From a virus, in the IMG/VR virus record IMGVR_UViG_3300021403_000035, positions 1 through 33,859 of that record: a stretch of DNA of 33,859 bases; one strand, 5' to 3'. The position numbers and the translations under genes are program-made. This document shows positions 11,836 through 18,869 of this stretch, piece by piece. The number at the start of each line of letters is the position of its first letter. Positions within the stretch are counted from its first letter, which is position 1. Below the pieces are notes generated by a model that had not been told where the DNA came from, made no database searches, and saw nothing but the letters and a program-made list of their open reading frames with translations.

Positions 11836-11898
11836 TTACATGTTTCCGGTGGAATAGGTTGAGGGGCTCATTGGGGTGTCGTATAATCGCCTGTATAT
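11836..11898 (-). pseudogene. Inverted 3' fragment of the terminase large-subunit gene
   Basis: These 63 bases are identical, inverted, to the last 21 codons (stop included) of the terminase gene at 33626-33688. No start belongs to the fragment. It shows that R captured the end of the terminase gene, and that the late promoter (11859-11887) lies within former terminase coding sequence on the opposite strand. Confidence 0.85.
11859..11887 (+). promoter_or_regulatory. Late rightward sigma70-like promoter
   Basis: TTGAGG (11859-11864), 17-nt spacer and a perfect TATAAT (11882-11887). Start expected near 11894, just ahead of GGAGG (11899-11903) and the ATG at 11909. It is the best candidate for driving the late block. 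Confidence 0.7.
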
Positions 11899-11908
11899 GG
11901 AGGAAACA

Positions 11909-12133
11909 ATGAGTTTAACCCCAGCATTAGATGAGATTGAAGCTAGAAAGATTCGCGAAGAAATTGAGTTATGCGGTAAGAACCGCGGTCCACATGACTA
12001 CATTCCAATTGAGCATGTGAATGTAGGAGCTGCTGTCAGAGTAACCCGATTTCTATGCCGTATATGCTTTAATAGTGTCGATACGAGTACATTGATTGCT
12101 ATGTACAAAGACCTTAGCCAGCAACGCCCCTAA
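11909..12133 (+). CDS. Hypothetical first late gene, 74 aa
   Basis: GGAGG is six bases before the ATG, the strongest ribosome binding site nearby; the open frame to 11876 precedes the inferred transcript start. Helical N-terminus (EIEARKIREEIELCGKNRG), then a segment with CRICFNSV near residue 55 that could be half a zinc site. Tail-to-tail 20-nt overlap with the muralytic enzyme gene. Function unknown. Confidence 0.65.
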   Translation: MSLTPALDEIEARKIREEIELCGKNRGPHDYIPIEHVNVGAAVRVTRFLCRICFNSVDTSTLIAMYKDLSQQRP

Positions 12134-12590
12134 AGCCTTCATATAGCTTTATAGAGTGTTCTTTGGTAGCTGCGCCTTTATCGGTATTCCAGAACTTCTT
12201 GTAATACCACCAAATGTTGTCAACATCGTCTATCTTCGGGAGTGGTTCTTTAACGCGTTCATAGAAGATTCGAGCGAGAGCAGTTGAATATCGTAAATCG
12301 TAAATCATTCTTTCAGGTGATGGGATATTAACAACATTAAAGTTTGTGATTAAAATCATACGAAGTCTATTTTGATTGTGAAGATAGTTCGCCCAGATGT
12401 CCGTATAGGTTTGAGGTTCCATTTGGTAGATTCCCAATGCTGGACCATGAGTCTGACGTATATAGGTGCCACCAAGCGATTCTGTGGCACATGTAAAAAC
12501 TAAAAGTTCTTCTGCTTCAGGTGAGTACAAAAGCAAGTCATTTAGTGTAGACTTGATTATAGATTCCCGAAACTGATTTATATCTAACAT
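12114..12590 (-). CDS. Lysozyme/transglycosylase-like muralytic enzyme
   Basis: 158 residues from 12590. The pattern ATESLGGTYIRQTHGPALGIYQMEPQTYTDIW, with the likely catalytic Glu37 and the GPALGIYQMEP signature (residues 48-58), then RYSTALARIFYERV and YYKKFWNTDKGAAT, matches a phage lysozyme-fold family related to lytic transglycosylases. There is no signal peptide, so it would need a holin or act from the virion. It is the only leftward gene of size in the late block and must have its own promoter, probably inside the terminase small-subunit gene. Confidence 0.75.
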   Translation of the reverse strand: MLDINQFRESIIKSTLNDLLLYSPEAEELLVFTCATESLGGTYIRQTHGPALGIYQMEPQTYTDIWANYLHNQNRLRMILITNFNVVNIPSPERMIYDLRYSTALARIFYERVKEPLPKIDDVDNIWWYYKKFWNTDKGAATKEHSIKLYEGFRGVAG

Positions 12591-12605
12591 AGGTGATAAT
12601 CTCTT

Positions 12606-13247
12606 ATGCATACAGATAAGTACATGAAAGAAGCCCGTGATAAAGTAGTTAACGAAGTATACGACTTTTTTAAAAGTAATGGGCATAAAAAATATAATGA
12701 AGAAATACATGGTAAACTACTAATTAAAGTAATGATGGATAAAAGCAAAGGATGTCCTACTTTTTTTTGTGTTGAAGCAATGATAGGTGAAAATACCTTT
12801 TTCGAATGGGTTAGGAAACATGAGCTTTTTGGTAGTCTTTATTTTTTCTGCAAGATGGTTGCTAAACAATGCTGGTATGAAGAAGGCATGGAAATAAGAA
12901 ATAAAGAATACCAGATGGGTACTATCAATCATGAAATGGAACATTGGAAATTGATGGGGTGGGCGAAGTTTGGAATTAGCAGGAACTCACGCATCCGAAT
13001 TAACTTTGGTGAAGGTGATTCACCAGCCAAACATTATCAGGCTATTTTAAGACAGGCAGCTGATGGTGACTTTACTGCTTCTGAGTTTAAACAGTTAATG
13101 GAAGCTGTTAATGTTGGGTTAAATGTTCACCAGACTTTTGAGTTACAAAAACAAATAGATGAGTTAAAATCTGACTTAGAAACAATCTCGGAGAACTCTG
13201 GTGTCCAAAATCCTTTCACAAATAAAGGAATTGCGCAAAAGGATTAG
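12606..13247 (+). CDS. terS: Terminase small subunit-like protein
   Basis: 213 residues. The segment TFFEWVRKHELFGSLYFFCKMVAKQCWYEEG follows the HTH-plus-helix outline of Sf6-type small terminases (TfyrWl...peF...y..A). The C-terminal part has a coiled coil (FELQKQIDELKSDLETIS) suited to oligomerisation. AGGTGAT precedes the ATG. It would recognise the packaging site and recruit the large subunit encoded 20 kb away at 32423. Assigned from pattern and position; the unusual N-terminal ~45 residues match nothing I recognise. Confidence 0.6.
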   Translation: MHTDKYMKEARDKVVNEVYDFFKSNGHKKYNEEIHGKLLIKVMMDKSKGCPTFFCVEAMIGENTFFEWVRKHELFGSLYFFCKMVAKQCWYEEGMEIRNKEYQMGTINHEMEHWKLMGWAKFGISRNSRIRINFGEGDSPAKHYQAILRQAADGDFTASEFKQLMEAVNVGLNVHQTFELQKQIDELKSDLETISENSGVQNPFTNKGIAQKD

Positions 13248-13335
13248 ACTTCCCTGGCGCATTGTGTACGTTGACCATGAGATTAAATCAGAAGATTTCG
13301 AACACAAGGTTATTTATGTCCATATATGGATTTAG
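13201..13335 (+). CDS. Hypothetical protein with GTG start, 44 aa
   Basis: A frame overlapping the end of the small terminase gene by 47 nt. GGAG stands 8 nt before GTG at 13201. The product (SKILSQIKELRKRIRLPWRIV, then EDFEHKVIYVHIWI) is basic then beta-like and reads like real protein, ending 9 nt before the next gene. No family recognised. Confidence 0.5.
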   Translation: MSKILSQIKELRKRIRLPWRIVYVDHEIKSEDFEHKVIYVHIWI

Positions 13336-13344
13336 GGGGATAGT

Positions 13345-13692
13345 ATGAGTTGGTGGACTAAGGCAAGAGATGCGATCGAATCACCTTTTAAAAAGGTTGA
13401 AGATTTTGGTGGCAGTTTATTTAATAAAATTACTGGCCGTCCAAGTGCTGAACAAACTCGAGCACAACAGCAACTCGTTACAGACCAGGTTAAAGCCTAT
13501 CAGGACCAAACGAATCTTGAAAGACAACAAGTCGATGAAGCACGTAATTCTGAAGCTGTAGAGAAGCGGCGCATTCAGGAAAAACAGATACGCAGCCTAC
13601 GTAGAAATTATCGTGCGCCAAGTTCTGGAGCAGGATTACTTGGTCAAGGGCAACCAGCTACTGATGATATAAACAACCAACTAGGTGGCTAA
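13345..13692 (+). CDS. Portal-adjacent hypothetical protein, 115 aa
   Basis: GGGGGA precedes the ATG. Central coiled coil of Gln/Arg/Glu residues (about 37-85), then RSLRRNYRAP and a Gly-rich tail (SGAGLLGQGQPATDDINNQLGG). Proteins with this tail are commonly encoded immediately before podovirus portals; their role is unknown, perhaps in head assembly. It stops 3 nt before the portal gene. Confidence 0.7.
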   Translation: MSWWTKARDAIESPFKKVEDFGGSLFNKITGRPSAEQTRAQQQLVTDQVKAYQDQTNLERQQVDEARNSEAVEKRRIQEKQIRSLRRNYRAPSSGAGLLGQGQPATDDINNQLGG

Positions 13693-13695
13693 TCA

Positions 13696-15345
13696 ATGGA
13701 TACGACGCAAGGGATGCCACCGGTCGCAATGCCAGGTAATTCATTACTGGAAACGTTGCGCAAGAGATACAATGCAGCGAAGTATACGGCTGACTTATGG
13801 ATTCCCATTCAGCAAGCTGCGTACTTTTACACTATCCCTTTTCGTAATCGATATTATCTACCTGGTAAAGAGTTTCAAGGAACAATTCAGAATACCCGTG
13901 TCTATGACACAACCGCTGTAGAATCTGTTTCAACATTCGTATCAAAGATTCACGATACGATGACACCTCCAAAAGTTCAATGGGGTTTTCTTGAAATTGA
14001 TGATTCAATGGTTGACGATGCTGAATCGGAAGAGAACACCAAGTTTCTTGAAGAAGCGCAAATGAAACTCAACACCTATATGCGTAGGTTGTTTAACTAT
14101 ATTCATGCATCAAACTTCGATGTCACTATTAACGAATGTTATTATGATTTGGCAGTTGGTACTGCAGCCCTCGTCATTAATCAATTGAATGATGATATGC
14201 CATTCATGTGCACAAGTATTCCAGCCGATAAATTGGCTATTGAGGAATCTGTGAATGGCAATATCGAAACCTGGTTTCGTACATGGCAAAATTTAAAAAT
14301 TGCAGAACTTAATACGCGCTGGCCAAATATAGTTTTATCACCGAATCTTATTTCAATGATGGCAGCTGACCCTGATGCAGTTGTCCGAAACATTTATGAA
14401 GGTGTGGCTTATTTCTGCAATCAAAAACAAAAATATTGTTATGCTGTTTGGGCTGACAATGATTTGCTTTATGCGCAATGGATGGATTCAAGTCCTGGTA
14501 TTGTATGGCGATGGAAGAAAGTTAATAACGAAACATGGGGTCGTGGTCCTGTTATGGAAGCTTTGCCTTCCATCATATCTTTGAATGAAATGGCGAGAGT
14601 TGAACTTGCTTCAGCGAATCTTAATACTTTTAGACCGTATATGGCTTTTAGTGATGCTGTATTTAATCCTCATACCTTTAAACTTGAACCATTTACTATT
14701 ATTCCGATTGCACCTATTGGCACAAATGGCCAGGTTCCTCTTATTCCCTTACCTAATAGTGCATCACCCGAATTTGCTCAGATGACAATTGCTGATTTGC
14801 GTATGCAAATCAAACAGCTTTTATTTGCAGAGCAGCCACAGGATTCACGTAGCGTACAGCCACAAACAGCTTACGAATTGGCAATGAAACAATCCAATCT
14901 CGCTGAAAAGATTGGTCCTGGTTTTTCGCGTATGGAACAGGAAATGGGATGGCCAATTATCAAACGTTGTGCTTACATTTTAAATTCCATGGGTTTATTG
15001 CCTTATCCAAAAGCGGGTGGTTTACCTATCAAGTTTAAATATCAATCACCGCTGGCGCTTTCAAAAGGACGCGCTGATGTAGAACGTCTCGTACAGTATG
15101 TACAGGTCATGCAAGGCATTATGGGGCAGGAAGCAACACAGCTTTATATTAACCCTAAAACAACGCCTTATATGCTTGCTGAAAGCCTGCAGATAGACCA
15201 GCGTTATCTGAATAAACCAAAAGATGTAGCTCGTGTTATGCAGCAACAACAGAATAAACAAAATCTCGCTGAACTTGCAAATCCAGCAGGGATGATGCCG
15301 CAACAACCGGAAAACCCAAGTGCTCAACCAATAGCGACTTCATAA
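13696..15345 (+). CDS. Portal / head-tail connector (T7 gp8-like)
   Basis: 549 residues, the usual length for T7-type connectors (~535). Order: helical N-terminus (LRKRYNAAKYTADLWIPIQQAAYFYTIP), wing and stem region (YDLAVGTAALVIN near 155; WRWKKVNNETWGRGPVMEALPSI near 275), later QTAYELAMKQSNLAEKIGPGFSRMEQEM (near 395-420), and a Gln/Pro-rich C-terminal tail. It forms the dodecameric ring at the capsid vertex through which DNA is packaged and to which tail tube protein A binds. Confidence 0.93.
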   Translation: MDTTQGMPPVAMPGNSLLETLRKRYNAAKYTADLWIPIQQAAYFYTIPFRNRYYLPGKEFQGTIQNTRVYDTTAVESVSTFVSKIHDTMTPPKVQWGFLEIDDSMVDDAESEENTKFLEEAQMKLNTYMRRLFNYIHASNFDVTINECYYDLAVGTAALVINQLNDDMPFMCTSIPADKLAIEESVNGNIETWFRTWQNLKIAELNTRWPNIVLSPNLISMMAADPDAVVRNIYEGVAYFCNQKQKYCYAVWADNDLLYAQWMDSSPGIVWRWKKVNNETWGRGPVMEALPSIISLNEMARVELASANLNTFRPYMAFSDAVFNPHTFKLEPFTIIPIAPIGTNGQVPLIPLPNSASPEFAQMTIADLRMQIKQLLFAEQPQDSRSVQPQTAYELAMKQSNLAEKIGPGFSRMEQEMGWPIIKRCAYILNSMGLLPYPKAGGLPIKFKYQSPLALSKGRADVERLVQYVQVMQGIMGQEATQLYINPKTTPYMLAESLQIDQRYLNKPKDVARVMQQQQNKQNLAELANPAGMMPQQPENPSAQPIATS

Positions 15346-15360
15346 TAAAATGAGGAATGA

Positions 15361-15675
15361 ATGGAACCTGATAAAAATCCGATTCTGCAACAGGAAGATT
15401 ATACCGAACAATATCGAAAGAATGTTGAAGAGCTTAGAAACAGCCCAGCAGTTATTGAATGGGATAAACTCTGTTATGAATTATTTGAAATGAACCCTCT
15501 AGGGAAGCGTTGGATGGAAATGGTGACTGAGAGATATCTCATACCGGCATTAGCGAGGCCTGGTACGCCTACTTACCAACTTGACATTATGTTCTGGGAT
15601 GGATTCAAGGAATTCGGGCGTATGCTTTTACTAGCGCTTCAAACGCATAAACATAGAATTGCTGCAGGTAAATAA
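15361..15675 (+). CDS. Bbp19-like structural-module protein, 104 aa
   Basis: Short helical protein between portal and scaffold. The segments FEMNPLGKRWMEMV and DIMFWDGFKEFGRMLLLALQ match the outline of the Bbp19-like family of BPP-1-type podoviruses (small proteins with D...eG+r). Position in the portal-scaffold interval also matches. Function in assembly is unknown. Confidence 0.65.
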   Translation: MEPDKNPILQQEDYTEQYRKNVEELRNSPAVIEWDKLCYELFEMNPLGKRWMEMVTERYLIPALARPGTPTYQLDIMFWDGFKEFGRMLLLALQTHKHRIAAGK

Positions 15676-15678
15676 TCA

Positions 15679-16347
15679 ATGACAGATGATGAACAAAAAG
15701 CCGCTTGGTTTATTGATGAAGGTATTCCAGGAGTCGGCGAAAGGCCGTCATGGCTTCCTGATAAATACAAGACAGTAGCTGATTTGGCAAAGAGTAATTC
15801 TGAACTTGAAAGAAGATTAGGGACTGTACCTGATAAATACGATTTTTCGAAATCAAAGTTTCTTGACCCTGAATATGCACCATTTCAAGAACTTCAGGCT
15901 TTTGCTAAAGATAAGCGTGTTTCTCAGGATGTGATGGATAAATTCATCGAATCGATTGATAAATATGTTGACCAGTTTAGCGTGAAAGAAGAACAGGAAA
16001 TGAAAGCATTGGGTGACAATGCGAAAGAGCGAATAGACATTCTTGATAACTGGGCTAAAGCCAATTTATCAAAAGATAGTTATGAAGCATTGACCAGTTC
16101 CATGAATAACGCCGCATCCATTAAAGCACTTGAAGAATTAAGAGGTAAGTTTATGTCATCGACTCCACAGATTCCTGGCAACAATGGAACTGTTTCAACA
16201 TCTGCTTCTGTTGAAGATATCAAAATGGAATTAAGCAATAATTTACAAAAATACAAGACAGACGAAGCCTATCGTAAAGATATTCAAGGTCGTCTTGAAT
16301 TGGCTGCTAAAAATACCTCTGGTTATGTTGACAAGGTTGGTGCATAA
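15679..16347 (+). CDS. Scaffolding protein
   Basis: 222 residues, acidic and helical, immediately upstream of the capsid gene. The N-terminus RPSWLPDKYKTVADLAKSNSELERRLG with a PDKYDF motif is typical of podovirus scaffolds; the middle is predicted coiled (VSQDVMDKFIESIDKYVDQF, NAKERIDILDNWAK), then a Ser/Thr/Asn-rich linker and a helical C-terminus. It would organise capsid subunits in the procapsid and leave before maturation. Confidence 0.85.
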   Translation: MTDDEQKAAWFIDEGIPGVGERPSWLPDKYKTVADLAKSNSELERRLGTVPDKYDFSKSKFLDPEYAPFQELQAFAKDKRVSQDVMDKFIESIDKYVDQFSVKEEQEMKALGDNAKERIDILDNWAKANLSKDSYEALTSSMNNAASIKALEELRGKFMSSTPQIPGNNGTVSTSASVEDIKMELSNNLQKYKTDEAYRKDIQGRLELAAKNTSGYVDKVGA

Positions 16348-16358
16348 GTTTTATACTA

Positions 16359-16387
16359 TTATCACTACCATTTGTGCTTTTTATAAA
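16359..16387 (+). promoter_or_regulatory. Candidate capsid promoter
   Basis: TTATCA (16359-16364), 17-nt spacer, TATAAA (16382-16387) lies in the 143-bp gap before the major capsid gene, the largest gap in the structural module. A partial hairpin (GCTAT/ATAGC) follows. An extra promoter here would boost capsid expression. Confidence 0.45.
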
Positions 16388-16490
16388 GGACAACTTGGCT
16401 ATTCGACCCGTATAGGACAATCGAGACATAGCAAAGCCCTTCGATAAAATGACGATTAATTTATTAATTGATTATTTTTAGGGGATTTCT

Positions 16491-17321
16491 ATGTCTACTT
16501 CATTGACAGCTGTGCAACAGATTGAGTTTGACGCACTCGTAAAAGCTGAATATCAATCGCTAGGTTTTTTATTACGCGACACAGTACGTGTTCGTCGTGA
16601 CGTTATTGGTGCTACCGTTTCATTCCGTAAAGTTAACCAGATTCAGGCTGTTCCAACAGGTTACCTGCAAACAGTTGTTATTCAGGACCCTGGTTACACG
16701 CAGTCATCTGCCATTCTTACAAAGTATACAGCGCCAACCGCTGTTGACTCTGTACAGGAACTGACAGTTAACTTCGATGCCAAGATGGAAAATGCCATGT
16801 TGGTTGCGAATGCATTAGGCCGTCGTTCTGACCAAATCATCATTAACTCGTTGGCTACAAGCCCTGGCCAGACGACTGTTGATGGTGGAACGAACATGAC
16901 TTACGCGAAATACACGCAAGCCATCCAGTTCTTTGATAACAATGCTGTGCCACTACCGGAACGTTTTGCAGCTATGTCTGCGAGTAACTTCCAGTCTTTA
17001 TTACAAGCACAGGAATTTACATCAACCTTCTATACACAGAATCGTGTTCTGGATAAAGGATTTGTCAGGGATTACCTTGGGATTAATTTGATTGTCATTC
17101 CTCAGATGGTTGAAGGTGGATTACCGTTTGCAAGTGCAAATATCCGTGAAACATTCTTCTGGCACAAGCAATCAACTGGTATGGGTATTGGTCATGACTT
17201 CCGTACTGAAATCAATTATCTTCCACGCGAAACAAGCTGGTTGATTAACGGTATTTTCAGTGCTGGCGCAATCACCATTGATAATCTGGGTATCATCCAA
17301 ATTAACTGCGATGAAGCATAA
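16491..17321 (+). CDS. Major capsid protein
   Basis: 276 residues after the scaffold, behind TAGGGGAT. N-terminal helix, then a long beta segment (VRVRRDVIGATVSFRKVNQIQ) and a spine-type helix (NAMLVANALGRRSDQIIINSLA), with a late beta-rich domain. Length, order and the ADxxxGRRxDqiii-like helix fit HK97-fold capsid proteins of T7/BPP-1-type podoviruses. It would form the icosahedral shell. Confidence 0.85.
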   Translation: MSTSLTAVQQIEFDALVKAEYQSLGFLLRDTVRVRRDVIGATVSFRKVNQIQAVPTGYLQTVVIQDPGYTQSSAILTKYTAPTAVDSVQELTVNFDAKMENAMLVANALGRRSDQIIINSLATSPGQTTVDGGTNMTYAKYTQAIQFFDNNAVPLPERFAAMSASNFQSLLQAQEFTSTFYTQNRVLDKGFVRDYLGINLIVIPQMVEGGLPFASANIRETFFWHKQSTGMGIGHDFRTEINYLPRETSWLINGIFSAGAITIDNLGIIQINCDEA

Positions 17322-17348
17322 TCGTTAACGAATAGGAGTAATTTTATC

Positions 17349-18233
17349 ATGGCTTATACGAGTGCGAACTGGGCATGTATATCTTCTTCCCTTAATCAGG
17401 GTCAAGAAACAGTAACACCTTTTGGTGGTTCACCCACAGTTTTGAATGCGCAGAATGTTTTTGCGTACGACAGCCCGACAGATGCAGTAGCAACAATTGC
17501 AGCAGCTAATTACTTTTTAACTCAATGGCCATCTTTAAGTGTGGGTGACTGGATTCTGGTTAATGGTACGGATGCGAGTGAAATTCTTGTTGTAACCGCT
17601 GTATCGTCATCAAGTGTCACTACTGCAGGATTTACCGCAAGTGGAACCGTAAATACGGCGAATATCGTCAATAATGCTGTGACTTATGCGAAAATTCAGC
17701 AGGCTTCTGCAGATACCTTAATTGGTAATCCAACAGGTGGAACCGCGAATGTTGAAGAAATCACATTGGGTAACGGCCTTGAATTTAGTGGTACAACACT
17801 ACGTGTGCCTTTAGCTGTAGCTCAATACACTACGGTTAATATGACACTTGCTCAATTCCTTGGAATGTATGCTACACCATTCCAGATTTTAGCAGCGCCA
17901 GGCGCCGGTGTAATGAATATCGTGCATAGCTGTGCTATCAATATGCATTATGGTTCTGCAGCACTTGTTGGTGGTGGTGCGGTCGGTCTTCAATATGGAA
18001 GCACTGCACATTTAGCAGCGCCTCCTGCATCTGCAACAGAAGCTGCTACAGACTTTACGGGTGCGAGTGCTAGCACCATGTTTAGATTTGGCGGTGGTCT
18101 ATCGACTGGTGCTGTTGTGTCTACAGCTGCAAACACTGCGATTTATATCAGTAATGCAACAGGAGCATTCACAGTAGGTACAGGTGCTACATTTACAGTA
18201 GATGTCTGGTACTCCACTGTTGCTGCGACCTAA
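17349..18233 (+). CDS. Probable head decoration or fibre-like protein
   Basis: 294 residues. Residues 1-95 are a beta-rich domain; about 98-150 contain the linker NNAVTYAKIQQASADTLIGNPTGGTANVEEITLG, a motif normally found in phage fibre shafts; residues 155-294 form a Gly/Ala/Thr-rich beta domain. Its place between capsid and tail tube A, and this design, suggest a decoration protein or head fibre exposed on the capsid. No catalytic motif. Confidence 0.6.
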   Translation: MAYTSANWACISSSLNQGQETVTPFGGSPTVLNAQNVFAYDSPTDAVATIAAANYFLTQWPSLSVGDWILVNGTDASEILVVTAVSSSSVTTAGFTASGTVNTANIVNNAVTYAKIQQASADTLIGNPTGGTANVEEITLGNGLEFSGTTLRVPLAVAQYTTVNMTLAQFLGMYATPFQILAAPGAGVMNIVHSCAINMHYGSAALVGGGAVGLQYGSTAHLAAPPASATEAATDFTGASASTMFRFGGGLSTGAVVSTAANTAIYISNATGAFTVGTGATFTVDVWYSTVAAT

Positions 18234-18252
18234 TCTATAGGAGAGATTTTGA

Positions 18253-18858
18253 ATGGCTTATACCAAGACTAGTATTATTTCCCTGGCAGTAATGCTACTT
18301 GGTCATAAGCCAATCATCACACTCGATAATGCAGATGATATGGTTATTTCTGCAGAACAGGCATTCGATATTTTATTGCCAAGTGTCCTTTCAACAGGAA
18401 ATTGGCGATTTTCAATGAAGATAGAAGAGTTGGTTTTAACAACTTTAATTCCACCTCCTCAAACAAACTGGACGCAGATTTATTTATTGCCAGCGGGATA
18501 TCTAAAAAATATACGCATTATTCCCCAAAATTATGTCTACGAAATTTATTCAAATAGTCAGATATGGTGTAACTGGGGAACTCAGTCGCCTATCTTCATG
18601 GAATTCGCATATCTTCCTGAAATTGCACAATTGCCAGCTTATTTTATAAATTATTTTATCTATGAAATAGCAACATTTCTTGGATTGTCCAGTGCTCAAA
18701 AGCCTGAATATGCATCATTTCTTGAGTCAAAGAAAAACACACAATGGGCTATTGCTGCAGCAGCTGACGCACAAAATCGTCCACAGTTTGTGGAATACGA
18801 TATTCCAATGCTTACGAAGCGCAATATAACAGGTATCATTGGTCCACAAATCGGTTGA
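18253..18858 (+). CDS. Tail tubular protein A (T7 gp11-like)
   Basis: 201 residues, the usual size of T7 gp11. The pattern (ISLAVMLLGHKPI..., AFDILLPSVLSTGNWRFSMK, QIYLLPAGYLKNIRI) is characteristic: the Trp-rich region and LP..yL strand of tail tubular A. It would form the 12-fold ring joining the portal to the tail nozzle. The stop overlaps the upstream part of the following gene's leader. Confidence 0.85.
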   Translation: MAYTKTSIISLAVMLLGHKPIITLDNADDMVISAEQAFDILLPSVLSTGNWRFSMKIEELVLTTLIPPPQTNWTQIYLLPAGYLKNIRIIPQNYVYEIYSNSQIWCNWGTQSPIFMEFAYLPEIAQLPAYFINYFIYEIATFLGLSSAQKPEYASFLESKKNTQWAIAAAADAQNRPQFVEYDIPMLTKRNITGIIGPQIG

Positions 18859-18869
18859 GGGACTATGAG

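Larger units (their letters stand above)
11360..11898. repeat. Element R: complete control element, repeated inverted at both window ends
   Basis: 11360-11458 equals the inverse of 1-99 with no mismatch; 11665-11898 equals the inverse of 33626-33859 with three mismatches, all at the extreme window end. The middle 206 bp (11459-11664) occurs only here. R has an outward promoter at each end, a GC-rich hairpin core and a 63-bp inverted copy of the terminase large-subunit gene end. No convincing protein gene lies wholly inside. Apart from R there is no long non-coding stretch around here. Confidence 0.95.

Noticed and set aside
12720-12944. 74-codon minus-strand frame inside the small terminase gene
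   Set aside because: Phe/His-rich antisense shadow, no ribosome binding site.
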